Assembly: GCF_001886855.1 (NCBI RefSeq)
Contig: NZ_CP013197.1
Span: 1,488,001-1,552,000, forward strand
DNA length: 64,000 nucleotides
Reading direction: 5' to 3'
From: Spiroplasma citri
GTDB taxonomy: Bacteria; Bacillota_I; Bacilli_A; Mycoplasmatales; Mycoplasmataceae
Part shown: in pieces, positions 20,232-31,676 of the stretch
Position numbering within the stretch: position 1 is the stretch's first letter
Layout: each line of letters begins with the position of its first letter
Position numbers and translations under genes: made by a program
The notes under the pieces: generated by a model
Databases searched by the model: none
Told to the model about the DNA's origin: nothing
The model's input: only the letters and a program-made list of their open reading frames with translations

Positions 20232-21334
20232 TTTCTACTATCTAAAAAGTCATAAATCGCTTGATAATTTGGTTCATTTCCAACTGGATTAACAATCTCA
20301 AGATATTCTACAATATTATCTTGGTTTAAAATAAGAACTGCACGTGGCAAAATTTGCAAAGCAGTAAAAACTAATCCTGTCTTTGTACCAAAATCACGAT
20401 CATTATAATCTGACACTAAAAAATGTGCTTCATCTCTAAAAGATTCACAACATCTTTCTTGTGCAAATGGTAAATCACGTGAAACTGTAATTAATCGTGC
20501 ATTAGGATAATCTTTCATATTTTTGTTAAATTTAACAGTTTGCGTATAACAAACACTTGTATCAATGCTTGGAATTACTGATATAACTTTATATTGTGTT
20601 TTAATATCACTAAGATGAAAATCAGTCATATCAGCATTAGTTCCTTTAAAATCTAATTTATCGCCAACTTTAATAATATCTTGGGGCAAGTGCGCAAATA
20701 CATCCCCATTTAATTTAAATGCTCCCATTTTTATGGCCTCCTCTTTGTTCATTTGTTCTTCATTATCAATGAGATGAGCTCCATCTCCGTTAATAATCAT
20801 ACTATTATTTTTAGTTACAGTAAATTCTGCTTCAATAATATTTTGTTCAAAATAATCATTATTTTGATAAACATCGCTTAGTTTAATCACACGTTGGTTT
20901 GTAGAACCAATTAATCGTCGTTTTTTATCTAATTTTTCAATAATAAATGGTCCATCAATTAAAATATCAATTTTAGATAAAATTGCTGGATGCTTTTCTT
21001 GCAATAGTTCATATAAAAAACCAGAAAAAACAATTACTGTTAAATTATTTGCTTGACATAAAGTGACTAATTTTAATAGTGCTCGTGGCTGAATAAATGG
21101 TTCTCCCCCTAAAATAGTAATCCCCTCAATTTGAAACCGCTCTTTGGCATCTCTAATTGCCTGAAAAAGGGAATTCACTTCCATTACATTCCGATTAATG
21201 AGGGGGATCATTTCCTGATTACTACATCCTTTGCAATTAATAATACATCCTTGCATTCATAATGCGAATCGTTTGCCAGGTCCTTCAATCGTTGTAAAAG
21301 AAACAAACCGATTAAAATTAATTAAATTACTCAT
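20228..21334 (-). CDS. Radical SAM protein fused to thiol peroxidase (368 aa)
   Basis: One uninterrupted frame with two domains. Residues 1-175 are a small radical SAM domain of the NrdG/activating-enzyme type: ETxEGPGKRFALW-like start, Cx3Cx2C as C30-C34-C37 (GCIINCKGCS) and ITILGGEPFIQP. Residues 200-368 are an atypical 2-Cys peroxiredoxin of the Tpx family: peroxidatic Cys in PSIDTSVCYTQTVKFN (C262) and the resolving-cysteine region QERCCES (C295/C296). Tpx reduces hydroperoxides; the radical SAM half needs an oxygen-sensitive 4Fe-4S cluster. Start ATG 21334 lies 3 bases after the AAA+ gene stop. The two halves may protect or serve each other; the substrate is unknown. Confidence 0.85.
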
Positions 21335-21337
21335 TTT

Positions 21338-23158
21338 TTATTTAAAACAATATTCAATTTGATGACCATTTACTTGCGCCAATATTGTTTCTCCAGCTTT
21401 AAATTTAGTTTGATTTGCAAAAATAAAAGAACTCAATCCATCAACAACATGCTTTTCAATACTATTTAATAAATCACGACCCCCTTTTTTATCATCAGCG
21501 TCCTGAATAATAATTGGTAAAATTTGTGGTAAATCAATAAATTCTAATTTAATCTTATATTTTTCTCAAACAGCTGTTTGAATTGGCTGTAATTTTTGCA
21601 TAATTAATTTTGCTTTGAAATTAATATCCTTAATAAAATTAAATGGAATAATATTGTTTCCAATTCGCCCTAATAATTCTGGTCGTTTTAATTCAGTTCG
21701 AAAATGATCCGATACTTTTTGAATAAATTGCTTTTCAACTTCTAAAAATGATAAATTATCATCAACTTCACTTGCACCAATATTTGAAGTAAAAATAATA
21801 AACGAATCAGAAAAAGCAACAGTTTGACCTTTGTTGTCAGTTAAACGACCATCTTCTAAAATTTGTAAAAATTTATCTAAAATTCGTGGGTGAGCTTTTT
21901 CAATTTCATCAAATAAGAGAACACTAAACGGTTTTTCTTTAATTGCATTTGTTAATTGTCCACCTTCTTCATATCCAACATAGCCTGGCGGTGCACCAAT
22001 TAATTTTTGATCGCTTGCTTCTTGGTTATATTCTGACATATCAAACCGAATACAATTTTTTTCATCACCAAATAAAAATTTGGCCAATGCTTTTGCTAAT
22101 TCGGTTTTTCCTACTCCAGTTGGCCCAACAAAAAACAACGTACCTTTTGGCTTTGTTCGCTTTGATGAATATTGCACACCTGATAATCCAGTAAAAGCTT
22201 TATAAACAACATTTTTTACTTTTTCAATGGCATGATCTTGACCAATAACTCGTTTTTTTAATTCTTTTTCAATAGTTGCTAATTTTTCATAATTCATTTC
22301 TTCTCATGGTGAAACTTTATCCCCATATTGATAAGAATTTAGTAGCTTTTCAAATGGTAACCGTTCTAAAATATTATTTGAGAATTTAATTAATTGATAA
22401 ACTTCTTTCAAAGTTCATCCTTCCATCGTATCATAAATATCTTGTAATTTTAAAATATCAGTATTTAAATCTTCGGTAATTTTAAAAAAATTCTTATTAG
22501 TTAAAATAAACTTTTCTCGTTCTTCACGATTTGGTTTTGTTAAAGTAATTGTTATTACATCTGGATTATGCAAATAAAATGATGTTGGCAATTTTCCAAC
22601 ACTATTAGTAATAAAAATAATAGCTGTATCAAAATCAATTATTTCTGATTGATCAAATTTTTTATCTCGAAAAGCTTTACTTAATGAAATTAAATTAACA
22701 CGTTCTTCTTCGCTCAAAGTTTGTTCATTAGAAAATAAATAATCAGAAAAATCAGCAATAAAAGCAACTTTTTTAGAACTTGCAACTAACATATTACGAC
22801 GAACAATAGCAAAAAATTCTGCTAAGGTTGGAAACTGCCCCGTTGGGCCACTTTTTTGTTCATTTGCATTTTTAATTACTTCTTGGCCAAAATCATATGC
22901 TTCCCCTTCTTTACTTTTCTGTTGTGTTTCTGCTGTTAATGTTAAATTTTTCAGATTTCCTCCGCTTAAACCATCAATCCGGTCTCACATAAAAATATCA
23001 TTAAAACCCTTTTCTCTTAACAACCCAAATAATCGGTCTTTTAAACCAACATAGCCATTATTTGCTTGATAAATATCATTAACATTGCCTTCAAGAATAA
23101 CACATCGTTTAATTCCAATTTGGTTTTTTAACTTATCTAAATTACTTTTTACGCTCAT
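21338..23158 (-). CDS. Clp-type AAA+ ATPase (606 aa)
   Basis: The C-terminal half is a ClpA/ClpB-like D2 module: Walker A GPTGVGKTELAKAL (from residue 345), pore loop GAPPGYVGYEEGG, Walker B VLLFDEIEKAHP (413-418), and sensor IIFTSNIGASE. The N-terminal 280 residues look like a second, degenerate AAA module (CVILEGNVNDIYQ, TAIIFITNSVG) without a Walker A. No ClpB coiled coil or N-domain and no ClpP-binding loop was seen, so it is more likely an unfoldase or remodelling factor than a protease subunit. Part of a five-gene leftward train. Confidence 0.85.
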
Positions 23159-23186
23159 TTATAGTCACCTCTAACTATTTCTTTAA

Positions 23187-23232
23187 TTATAATGTTTTTT
23201 AACCCAAAATTATAATGTTTTTTAACCCAAAA
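23187..23232 (-). repeat. Perfect 23-bp tandem duplication carrying TATAAT
   Basis: Bases 23187-23209 and 23210-23232 are identical. On the minus strand each copy reads GGGTTAAAAAACATTATAAT, ending in a consensus -10 box. It lies in the only gap of any size in the gene train, 30-75 bases before the AAA+ gene start, so it may be a duplicated internal promoter. Confidence 0.6.
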
Positions 23233-23239
23233 ATGTTAA

Positions 23240-24337
23240 TTATTTCTTTTTTGATTTACTATCAATTTGAGACTTTGTCTGATTCATAATTTTATCAGGA
23301 TTTAAATAAGATTTTTTCATTTCTTTTGATAAAGAAACATCATACATTGATAAATTATTAATAAACGGTTGTTCATCAGTATCATGCGCATGACCTTCAT
23401 AACCTTCAAATTTATATGTAAATCGCCCATCTAAATATACTTTAAAAATTGCTTCTTCTCCTGTTACTTTCTTTGCATAAACAATAACTAAACTATCTTC
23501 ATTTTCTTTCGTAATACGAATATCATTACTATCAACAATAAAACCACGTTTTTGAATCGCTTGTAAAATTGACGTAATAGCATGTTTCCGCGCTGATTCA
23601 TCTAATTGTTTATTAATAATTTTATTTTGTAATGCTAAAGCTTTTTCATTTAAAACAGTGATATCAGTCGTCGAAATTTGACCAAATTCTTCTAATGCTG
23701 GAGTTAATTCTGTATTAACAAATTTATCATCACTAATTTGTTTTTTAAAACTACTAAGATATTGTTTTTTCAAAAAATCAGGTGAAGTATGATAATTTTT
23801 AACTTCTGTTTGAACAAGTTCAGAAATAGTCTCTGGTTTTAAATTACTGAAGTGATTCTTATTTGTTTTAAAAAAATTCATAATAAAAGCTTTTGATTCA
23901 TTATCATCAAACATTGCTATTAATTCATGTTCTAATTGTTGATAATTTAAATTAATCCGGTTTTTTAAATTAACTAACCGTTGTTTTGTTTCATCTTCAA
24001 TTACTTTTATTTTCAAGACTGCAATTTTTTGTTGAATTTCTGCTAAACGAAGGCTTTTTTGTTCTAAGAAAAAATTAACCCTCTTTGCTAATTCTAATTC
24101 AACATGTTCAACTTTAGTAAATTCTTTCACCAACGGATTATTTTCTAAATTAACTAAAATTTGATCTAAATCAACTAAATATTGTTCAATTTGTTGACAA
24201 TTTAATCCACTAGCATCAATTCCTTGTAATTGTTGTAGTAATAATTTTAAATTATTTTTAACAAAATTAATATTTAAATTTAATCGCTCAATCTTTTTTT
24301 GGTAATTATACATTACTTGTTCAACACTCATACTCAT
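23240..24337 (-). CDS. Coiled-coil protein of unknown function (365 aa)
   Basis: Long heptad-rich helices cover roughly residues 8-140 (KKIERLNLNINFVKNNLKLL, LAEIQQKIAVLKIKVIEDET). A globular C-terminal part includes EDSLVIVYAKKVTGEEAIFK and FEGYEGHAHDTDEQPF. No membrane segment. ATG overlaps the stop of the upstream gene (TAATG), so it is made in step with the 789-aa unknown and likely forms a complex with it. The region before the AAA+ gene suggests an adaptor or substrate of the ATPase (inference). Confidence 0.7.
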   Translation of the reverse strand: MSMSVEQVMYNYQKKIERLNLNINFVKNNLKLLLQQLQGIDASGLNCQQIEQYLVDLDQILVNLENNPLVKEFTKVEHVELELAKRVNFFLEQKSLRLAEIQQKIAVLKIKVIEDETKQRLVNLKNRINLNYQQLEHELIAMFDDNESKAFIMNFFKTNKNHFSNLKPETISELVQTEVKNYHTSPDFLKKQYLSSFKKQISDDKFVNTELTPALEEFGQISTTDITVLNEKALALQNKIINKQLDESARKHAITSILQAIQKRGFIVDSNDIRITKENEDSLVIVYAKKVTGEEAIFKVYLDGRFTYKFEGYEGHAHDTDEQPFINNLSMYDVSLSKEMKKSYLNPDKIMNQTKSQIDSKSKKK

Positions 24338-26706
24338 TATATTAACACCTCTTCTAATTCAAGTTTTAATTTTTTTAAAGCATCGCGATTTTTATTATCA
24401 TTGTGTTCATTTCGTGCTTTTTCACAATATAAATATAATGTTAATTCTTGATAAAGTTGCATAATTTGTTTATATTTATTTTTATCAAAAACATCTTTTA
24501 AAACAAATAATTTTTCGTTAATATGTTGTATAAATTGATGTTTTGTTTTTAAAAGCGGAGTAATTTTTTCTTCCATTAAATTTATTAAATATAATGCTGC
24601 CTTATCAAAAGAACATAAATTAAGATATTCTTGAAATTTGCTTTCGGAATTAAACATATTTTTAAATTTAATTGCCTTATATTTTATTTCTAATTGTGAT
24701 AAAGAATAAAGTAATTGGATTATTAATTCATTACTATTGTTAATATTTTTGAAACGTTCTATAATAACCTCAACTTTATCTCATATTTCTTGCCAATGTC
24801 GTTGTAAACCACCTGTTTCTCGCTTTTTCATTTCTTTACAATATTTAATATATTCTTCAGCATAACTATACAAACTAATTAATAAAGTGTTACTTTTTCC
24901 CAATATTGCTGTTGTTACTGCTTCAAATAATTCACGATGTAAATCATTATTATTAATTGCAAAAAGAAATTTATCTAAAATTGCAAACAGATTTTGATTT
25001 CAAATTTTTTCAATAATTGATGAATTTGCAATATTAGTCAATGTTAATAATTGGTTTAAAGAAACATCATTTTTGTCATCAAGTTCTTGTAACATATTTA
25101 AAACTTCTTTATTTGATAATAAATTATTATTAGTTAATACTTGATAAGCTTTGATAATATTTTTTTGCAATTTTGATTGTTGTTTCATTAACATAATTAA
25201 AGTTTTATGCATTTTATTAAAATAATTTGGTTTTAAGTTTAAATTACTTAAAATTTGTTCAGATTGATATAAAACATTAACTTTATTATGAAAATCACTT
25301 ATGGAAATACTTTTTAATATATTATCAAAAGCTTCTTCACTATTATTTAAAATATCAATTAAATAGCAATAAATAAAAAGATTTTCAATTTGATTATTAT
25401 GAATTATTTCATAAATATTTGCTTGTTCATTATTTATTAAACTTTTTAATCCATCTAAAATTTTTTTAAATAACATATGACTATATTTCGGAAGAAATTT
25501 TTGTGCTGTTATAATATTACGATTTAGCATAATAAGTTCTGTTGGTTGTAATACATAAAGCTCCGTGTCATTTTTATCATTAATGAATAAAGCTAAAAAA
25601 TTATCATTAATTGATAAAACCTCACTAGTTAAATAAAAAATTGGCATTGGACCATTTAAATTAGGAATTGTAGTTGCCTGCTCAGCATTAACAAAAATAA
25701 TACAACTAATATTATTATCATAATAATATTTATTAGCTAAGACTGCCTTTGGTTTAACACTTGCTGCATTAATAATTACAATTTTTGGATTTACTAGCGT
25801 AGAAGTAATATAACGCGGATCTTGCTGATAATCACTTTCTAATATATTTGTTGCTACTTTTTGAAGATTTAAATTAAAATTATCTGTTAAAGTTTTGGTC
25901 ATCTCAGTTAAAAAATAATCAACAATTTTTGTTTTTAAATTAACATTATCCTCAATAATTTGTTGCAATTGTTGGTCATTACCAATTTTAATTTTAATAT
26001 CTTTAAAAGTAGTTAAGGATAGTATAACTTCTTTTTCTTCATAAACATCAATTAATAAATTGTTAATTTGATTACTATAGTAGATTTCTTGTTTTTTAGT
26101 GCGAATTGAAGTAAATGTTGTATCATCATTAAAAATATTATTTTTATTAATATTTAGCTTATACTTTTCTAACAAATGAAATAAATCTTTACCAGTAATA
26201 ATTGGCTCTTGTTCTGGGATAATAATTAAATCGTTGTTATTTTTTTCTAATAAAGATAATTGTTCGTTATTTATGTATTTTTCACCCGAAAAAATATTAA
26301 AATCAAAATTAATAACTGCTTCACGATTAATATTTTTGCTTAATAAGTAACCCTGTTCTAATGCCATTAAGACTTCTTTTGAAATGTAAAAAATGCCAAT
26401 TGGCCGATCAATTCAATCTTGTTCAGCAGAACTATTTGCTAAATAATTTAATGATGTTTGCTTATTAATTTCAATAATATTTTCTTTTTCAATTAAGTCC
26501 TTTAAACATTCTGCATAAATTTTAAAATTAAAAATTTGTAATTCATTATGTAAAATATCAGCTAATGATTTTTCTTTATTAGGGTAATTAGTAACAGCAT
26601 TTAAAATTACATATTGAAAAAAAGCTAGTTTTTTTGGCGTTTGATAACTAACTATTGCTTTTAATTTTTTCCAGTTTTTATAAACTTTTACCATTCCTAA
26701 TTTCAT
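24337..26706 (-). CDS. Unknown protein between helicase and coiled-coil genes (789 aa)
   Basis: A single frame from ATG 26706 to TAA 24337-24339, with Trp codons as TGA. Start chosen for AGAGGT upstream and because it clears the helicase stop by 20 bases. The first ~110 residues (FFQYVILNAVTNYPNKEKSL, LKDLIEKENIIEINKQ) look like a winged-helix fold. A middle part has alternating strands (NPKIVIINAASVKPKAVL, SCIIFVNAEQ) and the last 300 residues are helical repeats. There are no cysteines in metal patterns and no P-loop. I do not recognise the family; the context suggests nucleic-acid or protein-complex handling. Confidence 0.7.
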
Positions 26707-26726
26707 GTTTTTACCTCTAATTCTTA

Positions 26727-29700
26727 TTATAATAAATCTTTTGCCCTCCAAACAAGACCATAACTGTCAATAATTCGTAAAATTTCATAATATGCTTTGA
26801 TTGTTTTTGTAATATTTGGGTTAGCAATTGTTGGAATTTCAACATCAATATTAGTAAAAAAACTAACTGCGCCAATAATAATTAACATATTTTTTGCTCT
26901 TGAAAATGCAACATTTAATCGTTCATATTTTTTAATAAATTCTTTATTAGCACTTAATTGCTTATGCGGATTTCGGACTGTATTAACAATAACAATTTCT
27001 GTTTCTCGCCCTTGATAATCATCAACTGTTGAAACTTCTACTTTAATATTTTTAAATTTTAAACTATTAATCGCTTTTCGTAATTTTTTGACATGGAGAC
27101 TATAAAAACTAATAACTGCAACTTTAGGCTGTTTTTTTAATTTAACAGTTAAATTATTATATCCTGCTTCAATTAATTCCAATGCTTTTATTGTTAAGTC
27201 AATTTCTAATCAATTAAAAAGACTCGTACTGCCACTTTCACCTTGTTCATAAACAAAATTCATATTAGTTTTATCTTTTGATGAATCAATTCAATAAATT
27301 GCTTTATTACTATCAAAAATTTTTAATCCCTCTTTATTTTCAACAGTAATATAATGTTGTTTTTCATTATTTTGATTAGTTTTATCACCTAGTTGTAGTT
27401 GATTTTCATAAAAAAAATTTACAATTCGCATAATATCTTCATGACTACGATAATGATTAACTAAAATTTCTTTTACTGAATCATCACATTTTGAGATAAT
27501 TTTTTTAAATAATGAATTAGTTACTAATTCTAAAAAATTATGGTAACTATAATTTTCCTCATAAATTTCATTAATTAATGCAACATCTTCTTCTTGATAT
27601 GGCATAATTGGTGGCAATTGCCGATAATCACCAACTAAAATAACAGTTTTACCATATACTAATGGCATAAAAATTTCCATTGGTGTCAACTTACTTACCT
27701 CATCAATAATGACAACATCAAAAGCAAATTTTTTAATATCAATATCAGAAATATTATAATCTCGTAAAATTTTATTTTTACTTTGTGCATATGATTGATT
27801 TGAAGTTGCAGTCATTGCAACAACATTAACACTATCTTGTAAAAATTGATTAGCATAACTAATTGTATCTCGTTCCATAGCCGACGTGAAATGATTAGTT
27901 TCAATATTCTCTTGTGTTAAAAAATCTGATATTTTATAATTTTTATTTAAAAAGGTAATCATATTATTTACAAAATTAAACTTTGTTGCTTTTTCTTGAA
28001 ACATAAAATTAAGGTCGTGTTCAATTTTATTAATTTCTTTATCAATTTCATTAATTGTTCCACTAATATCTTTTACTACTAAATTTAAATTAAAAATTGT
28101 ATTAATACTATTAACAATATTTTCAACTTCAACTTTTAAAGCATTAATTTTATAATTTAATGTTCCCGTTTCAATTTCTAAATAAGAAATTTCTTGTTCA
28201 TATTTATTTTCATTAATTTCACTAATTTTGTTTTGAATAATAGCACTTTGTTCTTCATATTGCTGTAATAATTGCTCAAGATCATTTTTAAATGCTTCTT
28301 GTTCTTTTTGAAAAACAATGTTTTCTTGCTTCAATGTAAATTGATTCTTTAATTCTAAAATTTCACTTTGAACAACAGTTAACCTTTCCATTCAATCATC
28401 ATCGCGTAATTCTTGACTAACTTGTTTTAACTCTGCTAATTCTATCTCTTTATCCTTTAGTGCCTTATTATCAGTAGTAATTGTTAATAGCTTTTTGTAT
28501 GTTTCTATTAATGAATATGACTCATCAATTTGAAATCCAAATTTAGGTTGCAATAATTTTCCAAAATGTTTGTTAAATAGTTGTACAAGATCAGGTGTTG
28601 AAGTGACAATTCCATCTCAATTAATATTACCTAAGAAATCTAATAGATTGCGAATATTATTAATATTAATTGTTAATTTTCGATCATCAGTTTGATATTG
28701 TAATTTTTGATTAATGATTATTTCTCGCTCAGCAACTAATGTATTTAGCTTTTGAGTATAATGATTGTAATCATTAATTTCTTTTTCTAACATTTTCGCA
28801 TTTGCTTTTAATTTTTGTAATTCATATTTTTGATTTTCATAATCATTTCCAATTCCAGTTCATTTTGTTAAATATTGCCGTAATAAATGAGCATAAATAA
28901 AACGATAATTATTAAAAATTAATTTATCCGGATTAAAATCATTAAAACGATTTTTTTTACGAACTGCTTCTCCTGTTAAGCGTAAAGGAACCAACAAAGG
29001 TGTTTTAACTAGTCTTGTTAAAACATTGTCAATTGCAACATGATTTTGTGAAGAAATTAAAACTTTTTTTCCTAATTTAGCATATTGATAAACTAATTCC
29101 GCAATAAATTCGGTTTTCCCTGTTCCTGGTGGTCCTTGCAATAGAAAAATATCTTGTGAGTTTAAAGCTTTTGCTATTGCTTTTTGTTGATTTCCATTTA
29201 AATTATTTGAAGCAAAAGTTAATTGTTTTTCCGTAATTAAGTTAGATTGTGTCTTTAACTTAATATCTTCAATATTAAAGATATAATTAATTAAGTAGGG
29301 ATTTGCAACATCATTTTTACTAATCTTATCTAAAATAACATTACTACGTCGAAGTAAAGTTGAGTCTCCTTTGCCAATATAAGTTAAATAACCATAAGGA
29401 GGTATTATTTTATTTAATTCATTAAATGATATTTCATCCTCATTTTTTATTTCATAAAAACAATTAACAATTTGATACTGCTCTAATTGATTAATAGTTA
29501 CTTTAATCGTTTCATGGTCAATGTCACTTTCTTGCTTAATATCATTTTCAATCATATATATTTTGATTAGCTCTTTTTTAAAATCATAGTTATCTTTCTG
29601 TTGCATTTTTGTTTCAGGAATATTAACCGCTAAATCATAAATATCTGCTCCATCTTGAACATAACTTTCACTAAAATTAAAAGAAAATAGCGTTAATGGC

Positions 29701-30599
29701 ACATCTTTTTGATATGTACGATTAATTTGTAAATTAGCGAGACTTAAATTATTTAATTTTTTTAAGATTGAATATTTATTTAAATTATCTAATAATAGTT
29801 CTAATTCTACAATAATTATTTCTTCAAATAAATTACCAATTGTTAAATTCTTATTAGTAAAATTTTTCTTATCAACATATCAAAAATTATGAGCTAAAAA
29901 TCTTGTGTCATGCATCTTTTCCCCGATTGGAACTGTTTTTGGAATTTTAATATATTCTGTTAATTTTCGTTTTAAATATAAACAAGAATTATTACGCTTG
30001 TATTCTAAGTTTTGTTCTTGAAAGCGTAAGTATTGTAACCACCGTTCTTTTTCTTCAGCAAAAGATGAAGTTAAAAATTTCATATTTGCCATAACATTTG
30101 AATCAAAAATAGTTCGTAATTTTGCTTCATCAAGACGAAAATTATCAGCAACTTCAAGCACTACTCCTGTCGCTAATGTTTCAAATTCTTGCTTTTCCTT
30201 TTCCATTGCTGTTAAAAAAATATTTTTAACATTAACAATGCCAATTTCTGGGTCAATATCGCCTAGTATTGTTAGTGATAAGTTTGAATCTAACATTTGA
30301 TCCAGTAAAGTAATTGATTTAAAACGAATTAAAATATCATAAAGTTTTTTCTCTGACCCTTTTTTATCTTTCTTAATTTTTGCCTGATCATTAATTAAAG
30401 AAACAAAAAAATCAGCAATACAAATATTATGCTTTAAAAAAGTGTCTAATCCTTGAACTGTTGTAATATCTTTTAACCGAAGATTTTTAACATCATCATC
30501 AGTAAATTTACTTTTTGGATTTGTTAAAAAATACAAATTTAATAATAAATTCTTATTATTAAATTTATTGCCCTGAATTGTAAATTCCATCAATGTCAT
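26727..30599 (-). CDS. Superfamily 1 helicase, Dna2/Nam7 (Upf1-like) type (1,290 aa)
   Basis: Motifs in order: NGNQQKAIAKAL (~469), Walker A GPPGTGKT (489-496), SQNHVAIDNVL (Ia), Walker B VVIIDEVSK (962-970), motif III GDYRQLPP (990-997), STVDDYQGRE (1190-1199) and RLNVAFSRAKN (1228-1238). A long coiled-coil insertion separates motifs Ia and II, as in related SF1B proteins. About 300 residues of unknown N-terminal domain precede it. It uses ATP to translocate on DNA or RNA. First gene of the train; GAGGGTG before ATG 30599 fixes the start. No nuclease domain was seen. Confidence 0.88.
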
Positions 30600-30670
30600 T
30601 TGTTCACCCTCTTATCTACATAATAATTATACTAAACTTATATTAGATAACAAATTAAACCTACCAAATT

Positions 30671-30708
30671 AAAAAAGTACATTGCAAAGCAAAATGTACT
30701 TTTTTTGA
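30671..30708. terminator. Terminator behind rpsI
   Basis: Stem AAAAAAGTACATT / AATGTACTTTTTTT with a 9-base loop, directly after the rpsI stop in the direction of transcription and about 70 bases before the helicase start. It separates the ribosomal operon from the helicase train. Confidence 0.85.
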
Positions 30709-30711
30709 AAT

Positions 30712-31113
30712 CTATCTTTTTGAATATTGCGGTGCTCTTCTAGCCCCATGTAACCCATATTTTTTACGTTCTTTAATACGAGCATCACGAGTTAGCATGC
30801 CAGCGTGTCTCAATAAAGTTTTATAATCTTGTGACGCTTCGACTAGGGCTCTTGCAATTCCTAATCTTGTTGCGCCAGCTTGTCCGGTAAAACCACCACC
30901 AGAAACTTTAACACGAATATCAAATTCTGATTTTGAACCAGTAATCTCTAAAGGTTGTTCCAAATCTTGCACTAATGTTGCGTATGGGAAAAACTCTAAT
31001 GCTGGTTTCCCATTAACAACAACATTTCCTTTACCGGGAGTCAATACAACTTGGGCAATAGAAGATTTTCTTCTTCCTGTACCACGATATATAACTTCTT
31101 GTTTTTTTGCCAT
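30712..31113 (-). CDS. rpsI: Ribosomal protein S9
   Basis: 133 aa. Signature [23 protein letters not shown]-type start, [19 protein letters not shown] and the C-terminal RAPQYSKR that reaches the P-site tRNA. Follows rplM by 11 bases, the standard bacterial pairing. Confidence 0.97.
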   Translation of the reverse strand: MAKKQEVIYRGTGRRKSSIAQVVLTPGKGNVVVNGKPALEFFPYATLVQDLEQPLEITGSKSEFDIRVKVSGGGFTGQAGATRLGIARALVEASQDYKTLLRHAGMLTRDARIKERKKYGLHGARRAPQYSKR

Positions 31114-31124
31114 ATTTTCTCCTT

Positions 31125-31565
31125 TTATTTATTAGTTAATTCTAATTTAATTGGTTGTTGTGCTTCATGTGGGTGTTCATTACCAGCATAAACAAATAAA
31201 TTACGGAATAATTTACTTCCTAATTTATTTTTTGGTAACATTCCTTTAATTGCGTGTTCAACTGGATAAATTGGTTTTTTTACTAACATATTCTTTGCTG
31301 TTGTTCTTTTTAATCCCCCTGGATGTTGTGAATGATGATAATACATTTTACCCTTTAATTTATTTCCTGACAAATTAATTTTATCTGCATTAAGAATAAT
31401 AACACTATCACCACAATCAACATGTGGAGTATAAGATGGTTTATTTTTTCCTCTTAAGATCATTGCAACTTTACTTGCTAAACGTCCTAAAACTAGACCT
31501 TGAGCATCAATCACATATCATTTTTTTTCAACTTTAGTTGAATTTAAGATAGTTGTTTGTCTCAT
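31125..31565 (-). CDS. rplM: Ribosomal protein L13
   Basis: 146 aa starting [20 protein letters not shown]; the Trp is TGA, so a standard-code reading would miss the first 17 residues. Core [20 protein letters not shown] and the [16 protein letters not shown] stretch are typical. GAGGAGGC precedes the ATG. A further 110 bases of leader contain no ORF. Confidence 0.97.
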
Positions 31566-31676
31566 GTCAATGCCTCCTCACATCATTCCGTACCAGGGTC
31601 TAATGTATAAAGCAATAATATTATAACTAAAAATAATAGGATAATCAATATTTTAATTTAATATTTCCAAATTTAA

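Noticed and set aside
20228-21334. Two separate genes (nrdG and tpx) joined by assembly error
   Set aside because: The frame is continuous with no stop or TGA needed between domains, and no second start with a ribosome-binding site is seen; kept as a real fusion, pending protein data.
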